The notes under the pieces were generated by a model, which was not told the origin of the DNA, did no database searches, and saw only the letters and a program-made list of their open reading frames with translations. A DNA stretch of 18,201 bases, taken from NCBI GenBank assembly GCA_963974475.1, contig CAXBCR010000039.1, positions 1-18,201 of the forward strand, given 5' to 3'. Made by a program: the position numbers and the translations under genes. Positions 8,324 through 15,902 of this stretch are shown piece by piece. This DNA is from CAJXZP01 sp963974475. GTDB taxonomy: Bacteria; Bacteroidota; Bacteroidia; Flavobacteriales_G; Salibacteraceae. Within the stretch, counting starts at the first letter, position 1. Each line of letters opens with the position of its first letter.

Positions 8324-9601
8324 ATGAACACATTTGAATTTTCGCTTGAATTTGCCAAGCAACAAGACGCCAACGATGAATTAGCCTCATTTAGAGAGCG
8401 TTTTCATTTTCCTCAACATAACGGAAGAGAGACCGTTTATTTTACTGGAAACTCTCTAGGTTTGGCTCCGAAATCTGCCATGGCCGCTTTGGAACAAGAA
8501 GTAAATGATTGGGCTAAATATGGTGTAGAAGGTCATTTTGAGGCTAAAAACCCTTGGGTGAGTTACCACGAGATGTTTGCCGAACCGTTAGCAAAACTAA
8601 TGGGCGCAAAACCAAAAGAAGTAGCTGCCATGAACGGGTTAACCTCCAACTTGCATTTACTTATGGTTTCATTTTATCGTCCTATTGCAAACAGATATAA
8701 AATTATTTGCGAGGGCAAAGCTTTTCCTTCTGACCAATACGCGCTACAAAGCCAAGTTAAGCACCATGGGCTAACACCTGAGGATGCCATTGTACAACTA
8801 TTTCCACGAGAAGGCGAACATAACTTGCGGACTGAAGACGTTTTACAAGCTATTTCAGACCATGCTGACTCTTTAGCTTTGGTGATGATAGGTGGCGTAA
8901 ATTACTACACCGGACAATATTTCGATATAAAAACCATCACTAAAGCCGGACACGATGCCGGTGCAAATGTGGGTTGGGATTTAGCCCATGCCGCAGGAAA
9001 CGTTCCCGTTCTATTACATGAATGGGATGTTGATTTTGCCGCTTGGTGCTCCTATAAATATATGAATTCGGGCCCTGGAAGTATCTCCGGAATTTTTGTT
9101 CATGAAAAACATCATGCGAATAAAGACCTCAACCGATTTGCAGGATGGTGGGGCCACAATAAAGAACGTAGATTTTTGATGGAGCCTCAATTCGACCCTA
9201 TAGAATCGGCCGAAGCTTGGCAATTGAGTAACGCACCCGTGCTTGCAATGGCGGTTCATAAAGCATCCTTAGATATTTTTATGGAAGCAGGTCTCCATAG
9301 GTTACGTTCCAAAAGTTTGAAACTTACTGCCTATTTAGAATACGTAGTGAATACAGTTTCTAATTCAAGTACAAATACTTCGTTTGAAATTATCACGCCT
9401 TCCAATCAGGAAGAACGCGGTGCTCAATTATCCATCTTGGCTCATGGAAAAGGAAAAGACCTATTTGATTTCTTAACTAAAGAAGGGGTGATTGCTGATT
9501 GGCGTGAACCAAATGTAATTCGAGTAGCACCTGTACCTATGTACAATAATTATGAAGATTGTTACCGTTTTGGTGAAATCTTAAAACGAGGCATTCAATA
9601 A
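8324..9601 (+). CDS. kynU: Kynureninase
   Basis: This is a pyridoxal-phosphate enzyme of aminotransferase fold type I. It cleaves kynurenine or 3-hydroxykynurenine to anthranilate or 3-hydroxyanthranilate plus alanine. The 425-residue product is of normal length. It shows F-T-G-N-S-L-G near the N-terminus and G-W-D-L-A-H with D219 and H222, which contact the cofactor. It also has the Schiff-base lysine K245 in C-S-Y-K-Y-M-N-S-G-P-G and the downstream G-W-W-G-H-N. I choose the ATG at 8324 over the in-frame TTG at 8300 because the TTG lies inside the -7 promoter box and the extra residues are unconserved. It is the first gene of a cluster: a small membrane protein starts 3 bases after its stop, and kmo, which makes its preferred substrate 3-hydroxykynurenine in many organisms, follows. 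Confidence 0.96.
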   Translation: MNTFEFSLEFAKQQDANDELASFRERFHFPQHNGRETVYFTGNSLGLAPKSAMAALEQEVNDWAKYGVEGHFEAKNPWVSYHEMFAEPLAKLMGAKPKEVAAMNGLTSNLHLLMVSFYRPIANRYKIICEGKAFPSDQYALQSQVKHHGLTPEDAIVQLFPREGEHNLRTEDVLQAISDHADSLALVMIGGVNYYTGQYFDIKTITKAGHDAGANVGWDLAHAAGNVPVLLHEWDVDFAAWCSYKYMNSGPGSISGIFVHEKHHANKDLNRFAGWWGHNKERRFLMEPQFDPIESAEAWQLSNAPVLAMAVHKASLDIFMEAGLHRLRSKSLKLTAYLEYVVNTVSNSSTNTSFEIITPSNQEERGAQLSILAHGKGKDLFDFLTKEGVIADWREPNVIRVAPVPMYNNYEDCYRFGEILKRGIQ

Positions 9602-9604
9602 ACC

Positions 9605-9766
9605 ATGGAAGAATTATTACCAAGTGCTGCGGGTGAATTCAAACATCTTTTTTGGGTGTTTGGCGCATTATTGGTGGGTATCGTTATTATGCGCATTGGT
9701 ATTAAACGTTCTGTAAAACCTCCAAAAGGAGGCCGCTTATTCAAACGAAAAATGGACGAAGATTGA
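9605..9766 (+). CDS. Small single-span membrane protein, function unknown
   Basis: A 53-codon frame starts 3 bases after the kynU stop. Residues 1-13 are a short acidic-to-neutral head, about 15-33 form one hydrophobic helix (F-W-V-F-G-A-L-L-V-G-I-V-I-M), and 34-53 form a strongly basic tail (K-R-S-V-K-P-P-K-G-G-R, then K-R-K) ending in D-E-D. The positive tail predicts the C-terminus in the cytoplasm. The tight spacing suggests translation coupled to kynU. I recognise no family and assign no function. Its place between two kynurenine enzymes might mean a membrane tether or partner for Kmo, but that is inference. The 70 bases between it and kmo contain repeated TTGATT-like sequence and no separate promoter that I can identify. 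Confidence 0.7.
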   Translation: MEELLPSAAGEFKHLFWVFGALLVGIVIMRIGIKRSVKPPKGGRLFKRKMDED

Positions 9767-9836
9767 TTGTTTGATTTGATGATTTATAGAATTGAATTAA
9801 TACAACGATTCGTATTCCGAGATAAAAAAGATTAAA

Positions 9837-11186
9837 ATGGATAAAAAAGAGAAAGTAATAATAGTTGGCGCAGGATTAGTAGGCTCCTTATGGGCAGTAT
9901 ACATGTCGAAGGCGGGATATAAAGTAACCATTTACGAACGCAGACCCGATATTAGACGAGCTGATATATCGGCTGGAAAATCGATTAATCTCGCGTTATC
10001 CACTCGTGGCTGGAAAGCCCTTGATACCGTGGGTGTAGGCGATGAAATTCGTGAAATGGCCATTCCTATGACCGGCAGAATCATGCATGATTTGGAAAGT
10101 AATTTGACGTACCAACCTTACGGAAAGGAAGGGCAAGCAATTTATTCTATCTCGAGAGGTGGCGTAAATGCCAAAATGATGGACTTAGCCGAAAAGCATG
10201 GAAACGCAACTATCCATTACGATATGCAATGCACCAATGTAGATGTTAAAGCCGGAATTGTTTATTTAAAAAACACCAATACAGGAGAAATCATTACCGA
10301 CACTGCCGATTTAATATTTGCTTGTGATGGTGCTTTTTCTGCCGTTCGCTACAATGCCATGCAGAAGCTAGACCGATTCAATTTCTCTCAAAATTATGTG
10401 GAGGATGGCTATCGCGAAATATTGTTACCTGCTAATGATGACGGGTCTTACCGATTAGATAAAAATGCGCTGCATATATGGCCTCGTGGACGTTTTATGC
10501 TCATTGCGTTAGCTAATGAAGATGGCTCGTTTACTTGTACGTTGTTTATGCCACACGAAAACGATGAAAACGCTTTTGACCGATTGAACGATAAGGCTGC
10601 GGTAGACAATTTCTTTAAATCTACATTTCCTGATTTTTACGAAATGATGCCAAATATAGCCGATGCCTGGGAAGACCATCCTTTATCATCGCTGGCTATT
10701 GTGCGTTGTTATCCTTGGACTGCTGGAAAAGTGGCTCTAATGGGCGACTCTGCCCATGCCACTGTTCCATTTTACGGACAAGGTATGAATGCGGGTTTTG
10801 AAGATTGTAGCATTATGTGGGAATTAATGCAAAAACACGGTAGAGACTGGGATACTATTTTTAAAGAGTACCAAATCTCTCGCAAACCAAATGGCGATGC
10901 GGTTCAGGATTTATCCATACATAATTATCATGTAATGCGTGATTTCGTAGGCGACCCAATGTTTTTATTACAAAAGAAAATAGAAGCCAATTTTTCTGCT
11001 AATCACCCAGATAAATGGATGCCTTTATACTCGCAAGTTACGTTTAGCAATATTCCGTATTCCGAAGCGTTAGAAGTGGGCAAACGTCAGGATGCTATTA
11101 TGAAAGAGATAATGAAAACACCCAATATCGCTGACATTTGGGATTCTGAAGAAATTGAAAATGCGATTTTAAAAGTCATCGGTTAA
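9837..11186 (+). CDS. kmo: Kynurenine 3-monooxygenase
   Basis: This FAD-dependent aromatic hydroxylase converts L-kynurenine to 3-hydroxykynurenine using NADPH and oxygen. The 449-residue product opens with the FAD-binding motif G11-A-G13-L-V-G16 and the acidic-basic pair E34-R35. It then has the family-typical stretch S-I-N-L-A-L-S-x-R-G (residues 49-58). The second FAD motif G-D-S-A-H-A-T-V-P-F-Y-G-Q-G-M-N-A-G-F-E-D, with D304, completes the fold. Length matches bacterial homologues. With KynU upstream it would form 3-hydroxyanthranilate. Tryptophan 2,3-dioxygenase, formamidase and 3-hydroxyanthranilate dioxygenase are not in the window, so NAD synthesis and tryptophan catabolism cannot be told apart here. 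Its stop codon overlaps the next start in TAATG. Confidence 0.96.
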   Translation: MDKKEKVIIVGAGLVGSLWAVYMSKAGYKVTIYERRPDIRRADISAGKSINLALSTRGWKALDTVGVGDEIREMAIPMTGRIMHDLESNLTYQPYGKEGQAIYSISRGGVNAKMMDLAEKHGNATIHYDMQCTNVDVKAGIVYLKNTNTGEIITDTADLIFACDGAFSAVRYNAMQKLDRFNFSQNYVEDGYREILLPANDDGSYRLDKNALHIWPRGRFMLIALANEDGSFTCTLFMPHENDENAFDRLNDKAAVDNFFKSTFPDFYEMMPNIADAWEDHPLSSLAIVRCYPWTAGKVALMGDSAHATVPFYGQGMNAGFEDCSIMWELMQKHGRDWDTIFKEYQISRKPNGDAVQDLSIHNYHVMRDFVGDPMFLLQKKIEANFSANHPDKWMPLYSQVTFSNIPYSEALEVGKRQDAIMKEIMKTPNIADIWDSEEIENAILKVIG

Positions 11187-12010
11187 TGTTAAAACATTCT
11201 TCTTTTTACATTCTTATTATTGGTTTATGGTGCATCCCAAATTGGGGAATGGCCCAGCGAAAAGCCTATAAAATTCAAAAGAACAATAAAAATAATTACG
11301 AAGCCTTCCCAAACCCATTTGATTTCCGACCAGATGGATGGCTTTTTGAGGCTGCACTAAACGGTACCACCAGTCTGAAAGGAGAAGTCGTGGCAACCTA
11401 TGGTGACACCACACTTACTACTAGCGGTACCCTTAGACCAGGCTTATCTTTTGGTGCAGGGCGCTATCATAGCATGAAAAAGGGACATAAAATTGTGAAA
11501 TACATTGACTACAATTTGGGCTATAAACTATTGTGGAATTCGGAAAACCAAAAAAGAGATTTGGCCTCCACTAATACCAGTGAAAGTTTTACAAATACAA
11601 ATTACAGTCATTACGCGAATGCAAATTTTAACCTCAACAACCTGATTAGTTTTTCCGACTATTTGTTTTTACAAAATACTCTGGGTGTAAACGTAGATTA
11701 TCGTTTTGCCAGTGCTCGTTCAGGAAATGGGACCAACGCCCAAATAGCGCCACCCAATTTTGTGGTTCAATTGCATTACAAACTTGCTTTGGGATTTATG
11801 TTTGATAATGACAAAGCCATTATTCCTTACCTAGAGGTACCAGTATTTAACATTACCCCAACTCAAAAAAACTTTTCGCAGTTAGATTATTTCAATGGTT
11901 CGTATCAAACATTTATTGTTGGAGTTCGGGTCATGCTGTTTAGACTAGGTCAAAAAGAATGTCCCAAAGCAATTAATACGGATGGGAAGGCAAAAAATAA
12001 TGGCTACTAA
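11186..12010 (+). CDS. Secreted outer-membrane beta-barrel-like protein, function unknown
   Basis: The 274-residue product begins with a signal peptide (residues 1-23, hydrophobic core, cleavage after G-M-A before Q24). The rest is rich in alternating aromatic and polar residues. Likely beta strands include W-L-F-E-A-A-L-N, L-R-P-G-L-S-F-G-A-G, Y-I-D-Y-N-L-G-Y-K-L-L, L-G-V-N-V-D-Y-R-F and T-F-I-V-G-V-R-V-M-L-F. This suggests a small outer-membrane barrel or a periplasmic beta protein; I cannot name a family. The ATG shares one base with the kmo stop (TAATG), so it is probably translated by reinitiation. Its stop lies 6 bases from the end of the convergent gene. A link to kynurenine metabolism is suggested only by position. 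Confidence 0.75.
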   Translation: MLKHSSFYILIIGLWCIPNWGMAQRKAYKIQKNNKNNYEAFPNPFDFRPDGWLFEAALNGTTSLKGEVVATYGDTTLTTSGTLRPGLSFGAGRYHSMKKGHKIVKYIDYNLGYKLLWNSENQKRDLASTNTSESFTNTNYSHYANANFNLNNLISFSDYLFLQNTLGVNVDYRFASARSGNGTNAQIAPPNFVVQLHYKLALGFMFDNDKAIIPYLEVPVFNITPTQKNFSQLDYFNGSYQTFIVGVRVMLFRLGQKECPKAINTDGKAKNNGY

Positions 12011-12016
12011 ATTCTT

Positions 12017-12631
12017 TTAATCTCCCTCTTCGTCTTGGGCATTTTGGAATTGGTTATAATACAAATCCCATTGCTTATTCGCCTCTTCTTGTAGCTCAGG
12101 ATTACTTCTATCTTTATCTAAGGCAACTAAAGCCTCCACCAATTGTGGATTATCTGGAAATTTAAAATTCAACCACATTCGGGTTGGAATTCCCAACAAT
12201 ACCCAACCTATGAGAGAATACACCACTACTCTTTTTAAAATATCAATATAAAATGGATGTGCTGATTTTTTCCATTTCCAAAATGATAATACGGTAATTA
12301 CCGCCATACTACCCAACCCAATAATCATCATACTAAACGAGCCCGGATACGATTGCCATTTAAATAATAGTCCAATTACCATCACACTAAGTGTGGCTCC
12401 TGTTAAACCTGCACCAACAATTCTTAAAGTGGGTAATTCTTTAAAGGTACCTGAATTGGCAATTTTTTTTATAGGGATATCCAGGAATAGTAAAATACCA
12501 CCATAAAAATAAAGCAAGGACAATAAGCTAAGTGAAAGAACAATTAATGGACCTCCACCCGGATAATGAAATAGCCTTAATATTACAGCTATTAAGGCAA
12601 CGATAATACATACCAATTCTGTACGCTTCAT
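12017..12631 (-). CDS. Five-span inner-membrane protein with duplicated Y-P-G motif (GldL-like halves)
   Basis: The 204-residue product has about five hydrophobic segments, near residues 5-21, 28-50, 70-90, 97-117 and 130-150. A charged, glutamine- and asparagine-rich tail ends in D-E-E-G-D. Segment pairs 1-2 and 3-4 share a pattern: L20-F-H-Y-P-G25 before the second helix and L89-F-K-W-Q-S-Y-P-G97 before the fourth. Each half resembles the two-helix membrane part of GldL, a gliding/type IX secretion motor protein. The other gld genes and the long GldL cytoplasmic domain are absent, so I do not call it GldL. It is the last gene of the minus cluster, 46 bases after the kinase gene. Its function is unknown. 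Confidence 0.75.
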   Translation of the reverse strand: MKRTELVCIIVALIAVILRLFHYPGGGPLIVLSLSLLSLLYFYGGILLFLDIPIKKIANSGTFKELPTLRIVGAGLTGATLSVMVIGLLFKWQSYPGSFSMMIIGLGSMAVITVLSFWKWKKSAHPFYIDILKRVVVYSLIGWVLLGIPTRMWLNFKFPDNPQLVEALVALDKDRSNPELQEEANKQWDLYYNQFQNAQDEEGD

Positions 12632-12677
12632 ATCGGTAATTTAAAGAGTTTAATAAAAATAATAAGGAACCGATAGC

Positions 12678-13292
12678 TTAAAATAATCCGTGTAATTCGG
12701 TATCAATTTTATGGATAATTAGTCCTAAATCTTCTTTATCCTCTTTGAAATTGTTATCGTCCACATCAATAATTAAAAGCTTCCCACGGCTATAAGATTG
12801 AATCCAAGATTCGTAACGTTCGTTCAAACTTTTCAAGTAATCCAAACGGATTGACTCTTCGTAATCTCTACCTCTACTTTGAATTTGACGAACTAAAGTA
12901 GGAACAGAAGCACGTAAATAAATCATTAAATCGGGTGGCTGCACAAAAGAACCAATGAGATTAAACATGGAGAAGAAGTTCTCAAAATCTCGCGTAGTCA
13001 TTAGCCCCATTGAATGTAAATTGGGAGCAAAAATATAGGCATCCTCATAAATAGTCCGGTCTTGAATAAAATCTTTACCCGACTCACGTACTTTTAGAAT
13101 TTGCGCAAAACGACTGGTTAAAAAATATACTTGTAAGTTAAAAGACCAACGTTGCATATCATTATAAAAATCGTTTAGGTACGGATTCTCATCCACATCT
13201 TCAAAGTGAGGCTCCCACTTATAATGGTCTGATAATAATTTTGTTAATGTTGTTTTTCCGGAACCTATATTCCCTGATACGGCAATGTGCAT
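12678..13292 (-). CDS. Deoxynucleoside kinase (dNK/dCK/dGK family)
   Basis: This cytosolic salvage enzyme transfers the ATP gamma-phosphate to the 5'-hydroxyl of a deoxynucleoside. The 204-residue product has the P-loop G7-N-I-G-S-G-K13-T-T, the substrate-side E31-D-V-x-E-N-P-Y-L, the D78-R79-T80 motif followed by Y-E-D, and the arginine-rich lid R140-G-R142-D-Y-E-E. The order and length are typical of bacterial deoxyadenosine/deoxyguanosine kinases; which base it prefers cannot be read from the sequence. It lies 56 bases after the propeller-like gene. That gap contains TAAATTTG on the minus strand, an exact -7 match, so the kinase may also be transcribed separately. Confidence 0.92.
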   Translation of the reverse strand: MHIAVSGNIGSGKTTLTKLLSDHYKWEPHFEDVDENPYLNDFYNDMQRWSFNLQVYFLTSRFAQILKVRESGKDFIQDRTIYEDAYIFAPNLHSMGLMTTRDFENFFSMFNLIGSFVQPPDLMIYLRASVPTLVRQIQSRGRDYEESIRLDYLKSLNERYESWIQSYSRGKLLIIDVDDNNFKEDKEDLGLIIHKIDTELHGLF

Positions 13293-13335
13293 ATTCTCAA
13301 TTTTCTAATTAACTCCTATTCCCCAATAAGAGGAT

Positions 13336-13343
13336 CAAATTTA
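13336..13343 (-). promoter_or_regulatory. Possible internal promoter -7 box before the deoxynucleoside kinase gene
   Basis: TAAATTTG (13343-13336) fits TAnnTTTG and lies 43 bases before the kinase ATG, just after the stop of the preceding gene. The local sequence is very AT-rich and the nearest upstream TTG is only 13 bases away, shorter than usual, so a chance match is quite possible. Confidence 0.3.
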
Positions 13344-13348
13344 AAATT

Positions 13349-14158
13349 TTAGTTCACAATTATTCTATAAACCAACAATTCATTTTCGGTAATTAATAAC
13401 AATTTGTCATCATACAGAGTAAAGTCGACTATTTTTGAACTAGGTAATTGAATACTAGAAAACTGGAAACTCTTCAAATCATAAGAATCCAGAGTTTCTT
13501 TGGTAAGATAAAATAATTTATTCGCTCGAATTACAAATTTACGCAATCCTAAAACCGGAATGGTTTTCGTATAGCTTCCATACCAATCAAACACCATCAC
13601 CCCATGTTCAGGGTCATTTATATACACCCAATTATTCGATTCTCTAATGTATGTTGGGTTGGGAACAAACCCTAAAATTTGATTCAAATTCCCACTTTGC
13701 GCAGTAGATTGCAACTGCTCATCCAGCCGGGTAAGTTCAAAAGTGGTTTGATCATACACCCACAATCCATCATTATACGACCTACAAATGGCGGTTACTT
13801 GACTATATCCGATAAAATCAAGCTCAACCCTATTCCCCCTATTGGCTAGGAGGTTATCTAGGTAAATTACCTGTGACATATCTTTGAAAAACAGCACCAT
13901 TTTTAGTGCATTAGAAGCATCTAATGAATAGATATCACCAAAAGCCAAGGCACTATTTTTCAGCAACTCCTTTCCTGAAATATCGCGTTTGGTAATTTCA
14001 AAATCATGAACAGTATACACATTTCCAATGTTATCGGATTCAATAAAACTCGCAGATAATTTTACCGAATGCAACAGTTCCAAATGGGTTTCTTGCGCTA
14101 TGGAAATAGACGAAAAAAACACCAAACTGATTCCTAATTTAAATTGCCAAAATCTCAT
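13349..14158 (-). CDS. Secreted beta-propeller-like protein, function unknown
   Basis: The 269-residue product starts with a signal peptide (residues 1-21, ending S-I-S-I-A before Q22). The mature part is a series of short beta-rich stretches of about 40 residues. They contain phrases typical of propeller blades, such as D-N-I-G-N-V-Y-T-V, N-D-G-L-W-V-Y-D, N-N-W-V-Y-I-N-D-P-E-H-G-V-M-V-F-D and D-D-K-L-L-L-I-T. No catalytic motif or lipobox is evident. Its start lies inside the end of the GH3-like gene, overlapping by 20 bases in a different frame, so the two are probably translationally coupled. Many Bacteroidota encode similar proteins of unknown role; a surface or periplasmic location is inferred from the signal peptide. 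Confidence 0.72.
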   Translation of the reverse strand: MRFWQFKLGISLVFFSSISIAQETHLELLHSVKLSASFIESDNIGNVYTVHDFEITKRDISGKELLKNSALAFGDIYSLDASNALKMVLFFKDMSQVIYLDNLLANRGNRVELDFIGYSQVTAICRSYNDGLWVYDQTTFELTRLDEQLQSTAQSGNLNQILGFVPNPTYIRESNNWVYINDPEHGVMVFDWYGSYTKTIPVLGLRKFVIRANKLFYLTKETLDSYDLKSFQFSSIQLPSSKIVDFTLYDDKLLLITENELLVYRIIVN

Positions 14159-15650
14159 CTATATACTCTCTTGAATTGGATAACCGTGGTACTTTATGTT
14201 GCCCGCCTAGTTTTCCTTTTTGTTTTAACCATTGGTAAAACGTTCCTTTTTTCAATTTATGCAAAACTGGAGGATGCAAAATAAAATCCTTATAGCGTTT
14301 GGCTTCGTAGTCGCTGTTCAACGACTTTAAAGCGGTATCAAAAATCTCGCAAAACAAAGACAGGCTTTCCGGGTCTGTAGAAAACTCCAACACCCATTCA
14401 TGTCCTCCATTTTCACTACCCTCCATAAAAATGGGTGCTCCCGAAAAGTCGGTAATGACCGCTCCTGTTCTGTTACAAGCAATCTGAATGGCCTTTTCTG
14501 CGTTTTCCACCATTAGCTCTTCTCCAAACACATTTATGTGCTGCTTCGTTCTGCCGGTTACCTTAATTCTAAAAGGAAACAGACTCGTAAACTTTATCAC
14601 ATCTCCCACCTGGTAGCGCCATAAACCCGCATTAGTAGAAATGACCATGGCATAATTTTTATCTAACTCCACCTCATCAAGTGAAAGCGTTTTAGGGTTT
14701 TCATCCCACACGCTTTCTAACGGCAAAAACTCATAATAAATACCGTAATCTAGCATCAACAATAGACCTCCATCAAAGGCATCTCCGTATAGATCTTGTA
14801 ATCCAAAAAAACCTTCCGAAGCACTGTAAGTCTCCATGTAATTCAGATTTGGTAAGTTAAAAAGCTGGTCAAATTGTTCTTTGTACGGAACAAAACTTAC
14901 GCCCCCGTGGGTATAGGTTTCTAAATTTGGCCATACTTCACTGATATGCTTTGCTCCCGTAATTTTCAATACTTTATGCAACAAAACCAGTGTCCAAGAG
15001 GGCACACCGGCAAGGGTGGTTATGTTTTGATGAATAGTAAGTTGCGCCATCTTATCCAGCTTCTCTTCCCACTCTCGCATTAAGGCCACCTTTTTAGATG
15101 GCGTGCGATGAAGCTCTGCCCAAATTGGTAAATTATCAATAATAATAGAGGATAAATCGCCCGAATAAGACGGTGGATTCGATTTATTAATCTCGCTACT
15201 ACCACCTAAAACCAGCCCTCTACCCGTAAACATCTTGGAATCAGGTTTATACATCATATACAAAGAAATCAAATCTTTTCCCCCTTTATAATGACAGGTT
15301 TCTAGGGCTTCGGTAGTTACCGGAATAAACTTAGATTTATCTGTGGTACCAGAAGACTTAGCAAACCATTTTGTTTCTCCGGGCCACAAAACATCTTTTT
15401 CTCCTTTTTTTGCTCGATCAATAAAAGGCTTCAAACTTTCGTAGTCTTGTAATGGCACTTGGTTTTTGAAGGCTTCAATGGAATGGATATTTTCAAAATC
15501 ATATTGTTTTCCAAACTCGGTGTTTTGAGCAGTAGAAATAAGTTTTTGAAACCAATCAGTTTGAACCTCAACGGGATATTGAATAAACAAATCAATTTGA
15601 TGATTTCTTTTCTTCATTGCCCATACCATTATCGAGTTTAAAATCTCCAT
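14139..15650 (-). CDS. GH3-family acyl-adenylate/amide synthetase-like protein
   Basis: The 503-residue product belongs to the GH3 family, named after plant auxin-responsive enzymes that adenylate a carboxylate and join it to an amino acid. Visible motifs are the ATP-binding A97-K-S-S-G-T-T-D-K-S-K, the central Y-S-A-S-E-G-F-F-G, and L-W-R-Y-Q-V-G-D-V-I-K-F. After these come G-R-T-K-Q-H-I-N-V-F-G-E-E-L and a C-terminal L-K-K-G-T-F-Y-Q-W. Bacterial members are widespread in Bacteroidota but their substrates are poorly known. I start at the ATG at 15650 (M-E-I-L-N-S-I), as in relatives, not the in-frame GTG at 15671, which falls on the last base of a -7 promoter box. It is the first gene of a four-gene minus-strand cluster. 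Confidence 0.9.
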   Translation of the reverse strand: MEILNSIMVWAMKKRNHQIDLFIQYPVEVQTDWFQKLISTAQNTEFGKQYDFENIHSIEAFKNQVPLQDYESLKPFIDRAKKGEKDVLWPGETKWFAKSSGTTDKSKFIPVTTEALETCHYKGGKDLISLYMMYKPDSKMFTGRGLVLGGSSEINKSNPPSYSGDLSSIIIDNLPIWAELHRTPSKKVALMREWEEKLDKMAQLTIHQNITTLAGVPSWTLVLLHKVLKITGAKHISEVWPNLETYTHGGVSFVPYKEQFDQLFNLPNLNYMETYSASEGFFGLQDLYGDAFDGGLLLMLDYGIYYEFLPLESVWDENPKTLSLDEVELDKNYAMVISTNAGLWRYQVGDVIKFTSLFPFRIKVTGRTKQHINVFGEELMVENAEKAIQIACNRTGAVITDFSGAPIFMEGSENGGHEWVLEFSTDPESLSLFCEIFDTALKSLNSDYEAKRYKDFILHPPVLHKLKKGTFYQWLKQKGKLGGQHKVPRLSNSREYIDEILAI

Positions 15651-15670
15651 TAAATATAATTTGGTCCTCA

Positions 15671-15678
15671 CAAATGTA
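15671..15678 (-). promoter_or_regulatory. Promoter -7 box of the GH3-led cluster
   Basis: TACATTTG (15678-15671) matches the consensus exactly and ends 20 bases before the ATG at 15650, the same spacing as the kynU box. It places the transcript start past the alternative GTG. No clear -33 TTG is seen. Confidence 0.6.
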
Positions 15679-15875
15679 CTGTTTCACGCCCTATTTATTG
15701 TCCTAAATAACGATGGAAAGTAGCCTTCTAAAAGTAATTGAAAACAGTATCCTGCAAGAGCTATTCTTCTTGGGTTTAAAAAAATAGATTCATAATACCT
15801 AAAACCCTTCTTACTTAGTGAAAACCAAACGATGGGCTCTACTCGAAAAATAGCGCTTAAACGGTATCAAAAATT

Positions 15876-15883
15876 TACTTTTG
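15876..15883 (+). promoter_or_regulatory. recG promoter -7 box
   Basis: TACTTTTG matches TAnnTTTG exactly and ends 19 bases before the recG GTG at 15903. It shares the 252-base divergent region with the GH3-led cluster. No convincing -33 element is seen. Confidence 0.55.
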
Positions 15884-15902
15884 AGCGAAGCAAAAAACAA
15901 AG

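Noticed and set aside
12017..12631. Calling the membrane protein GldL and the cluster a gliding-motility locus
   Set aside because: The long cytoplasmic domain and the neighbouring gldK, gldM and gldN genes are absent; only a short helix-pair pattern is shared.
15693..15708. ATTTA/TAAAT inverted repeat in the GH3-recG divergent region
   Set aside because: A 5-bp A/T-only repeat is expected by chance in DNA of this composition.
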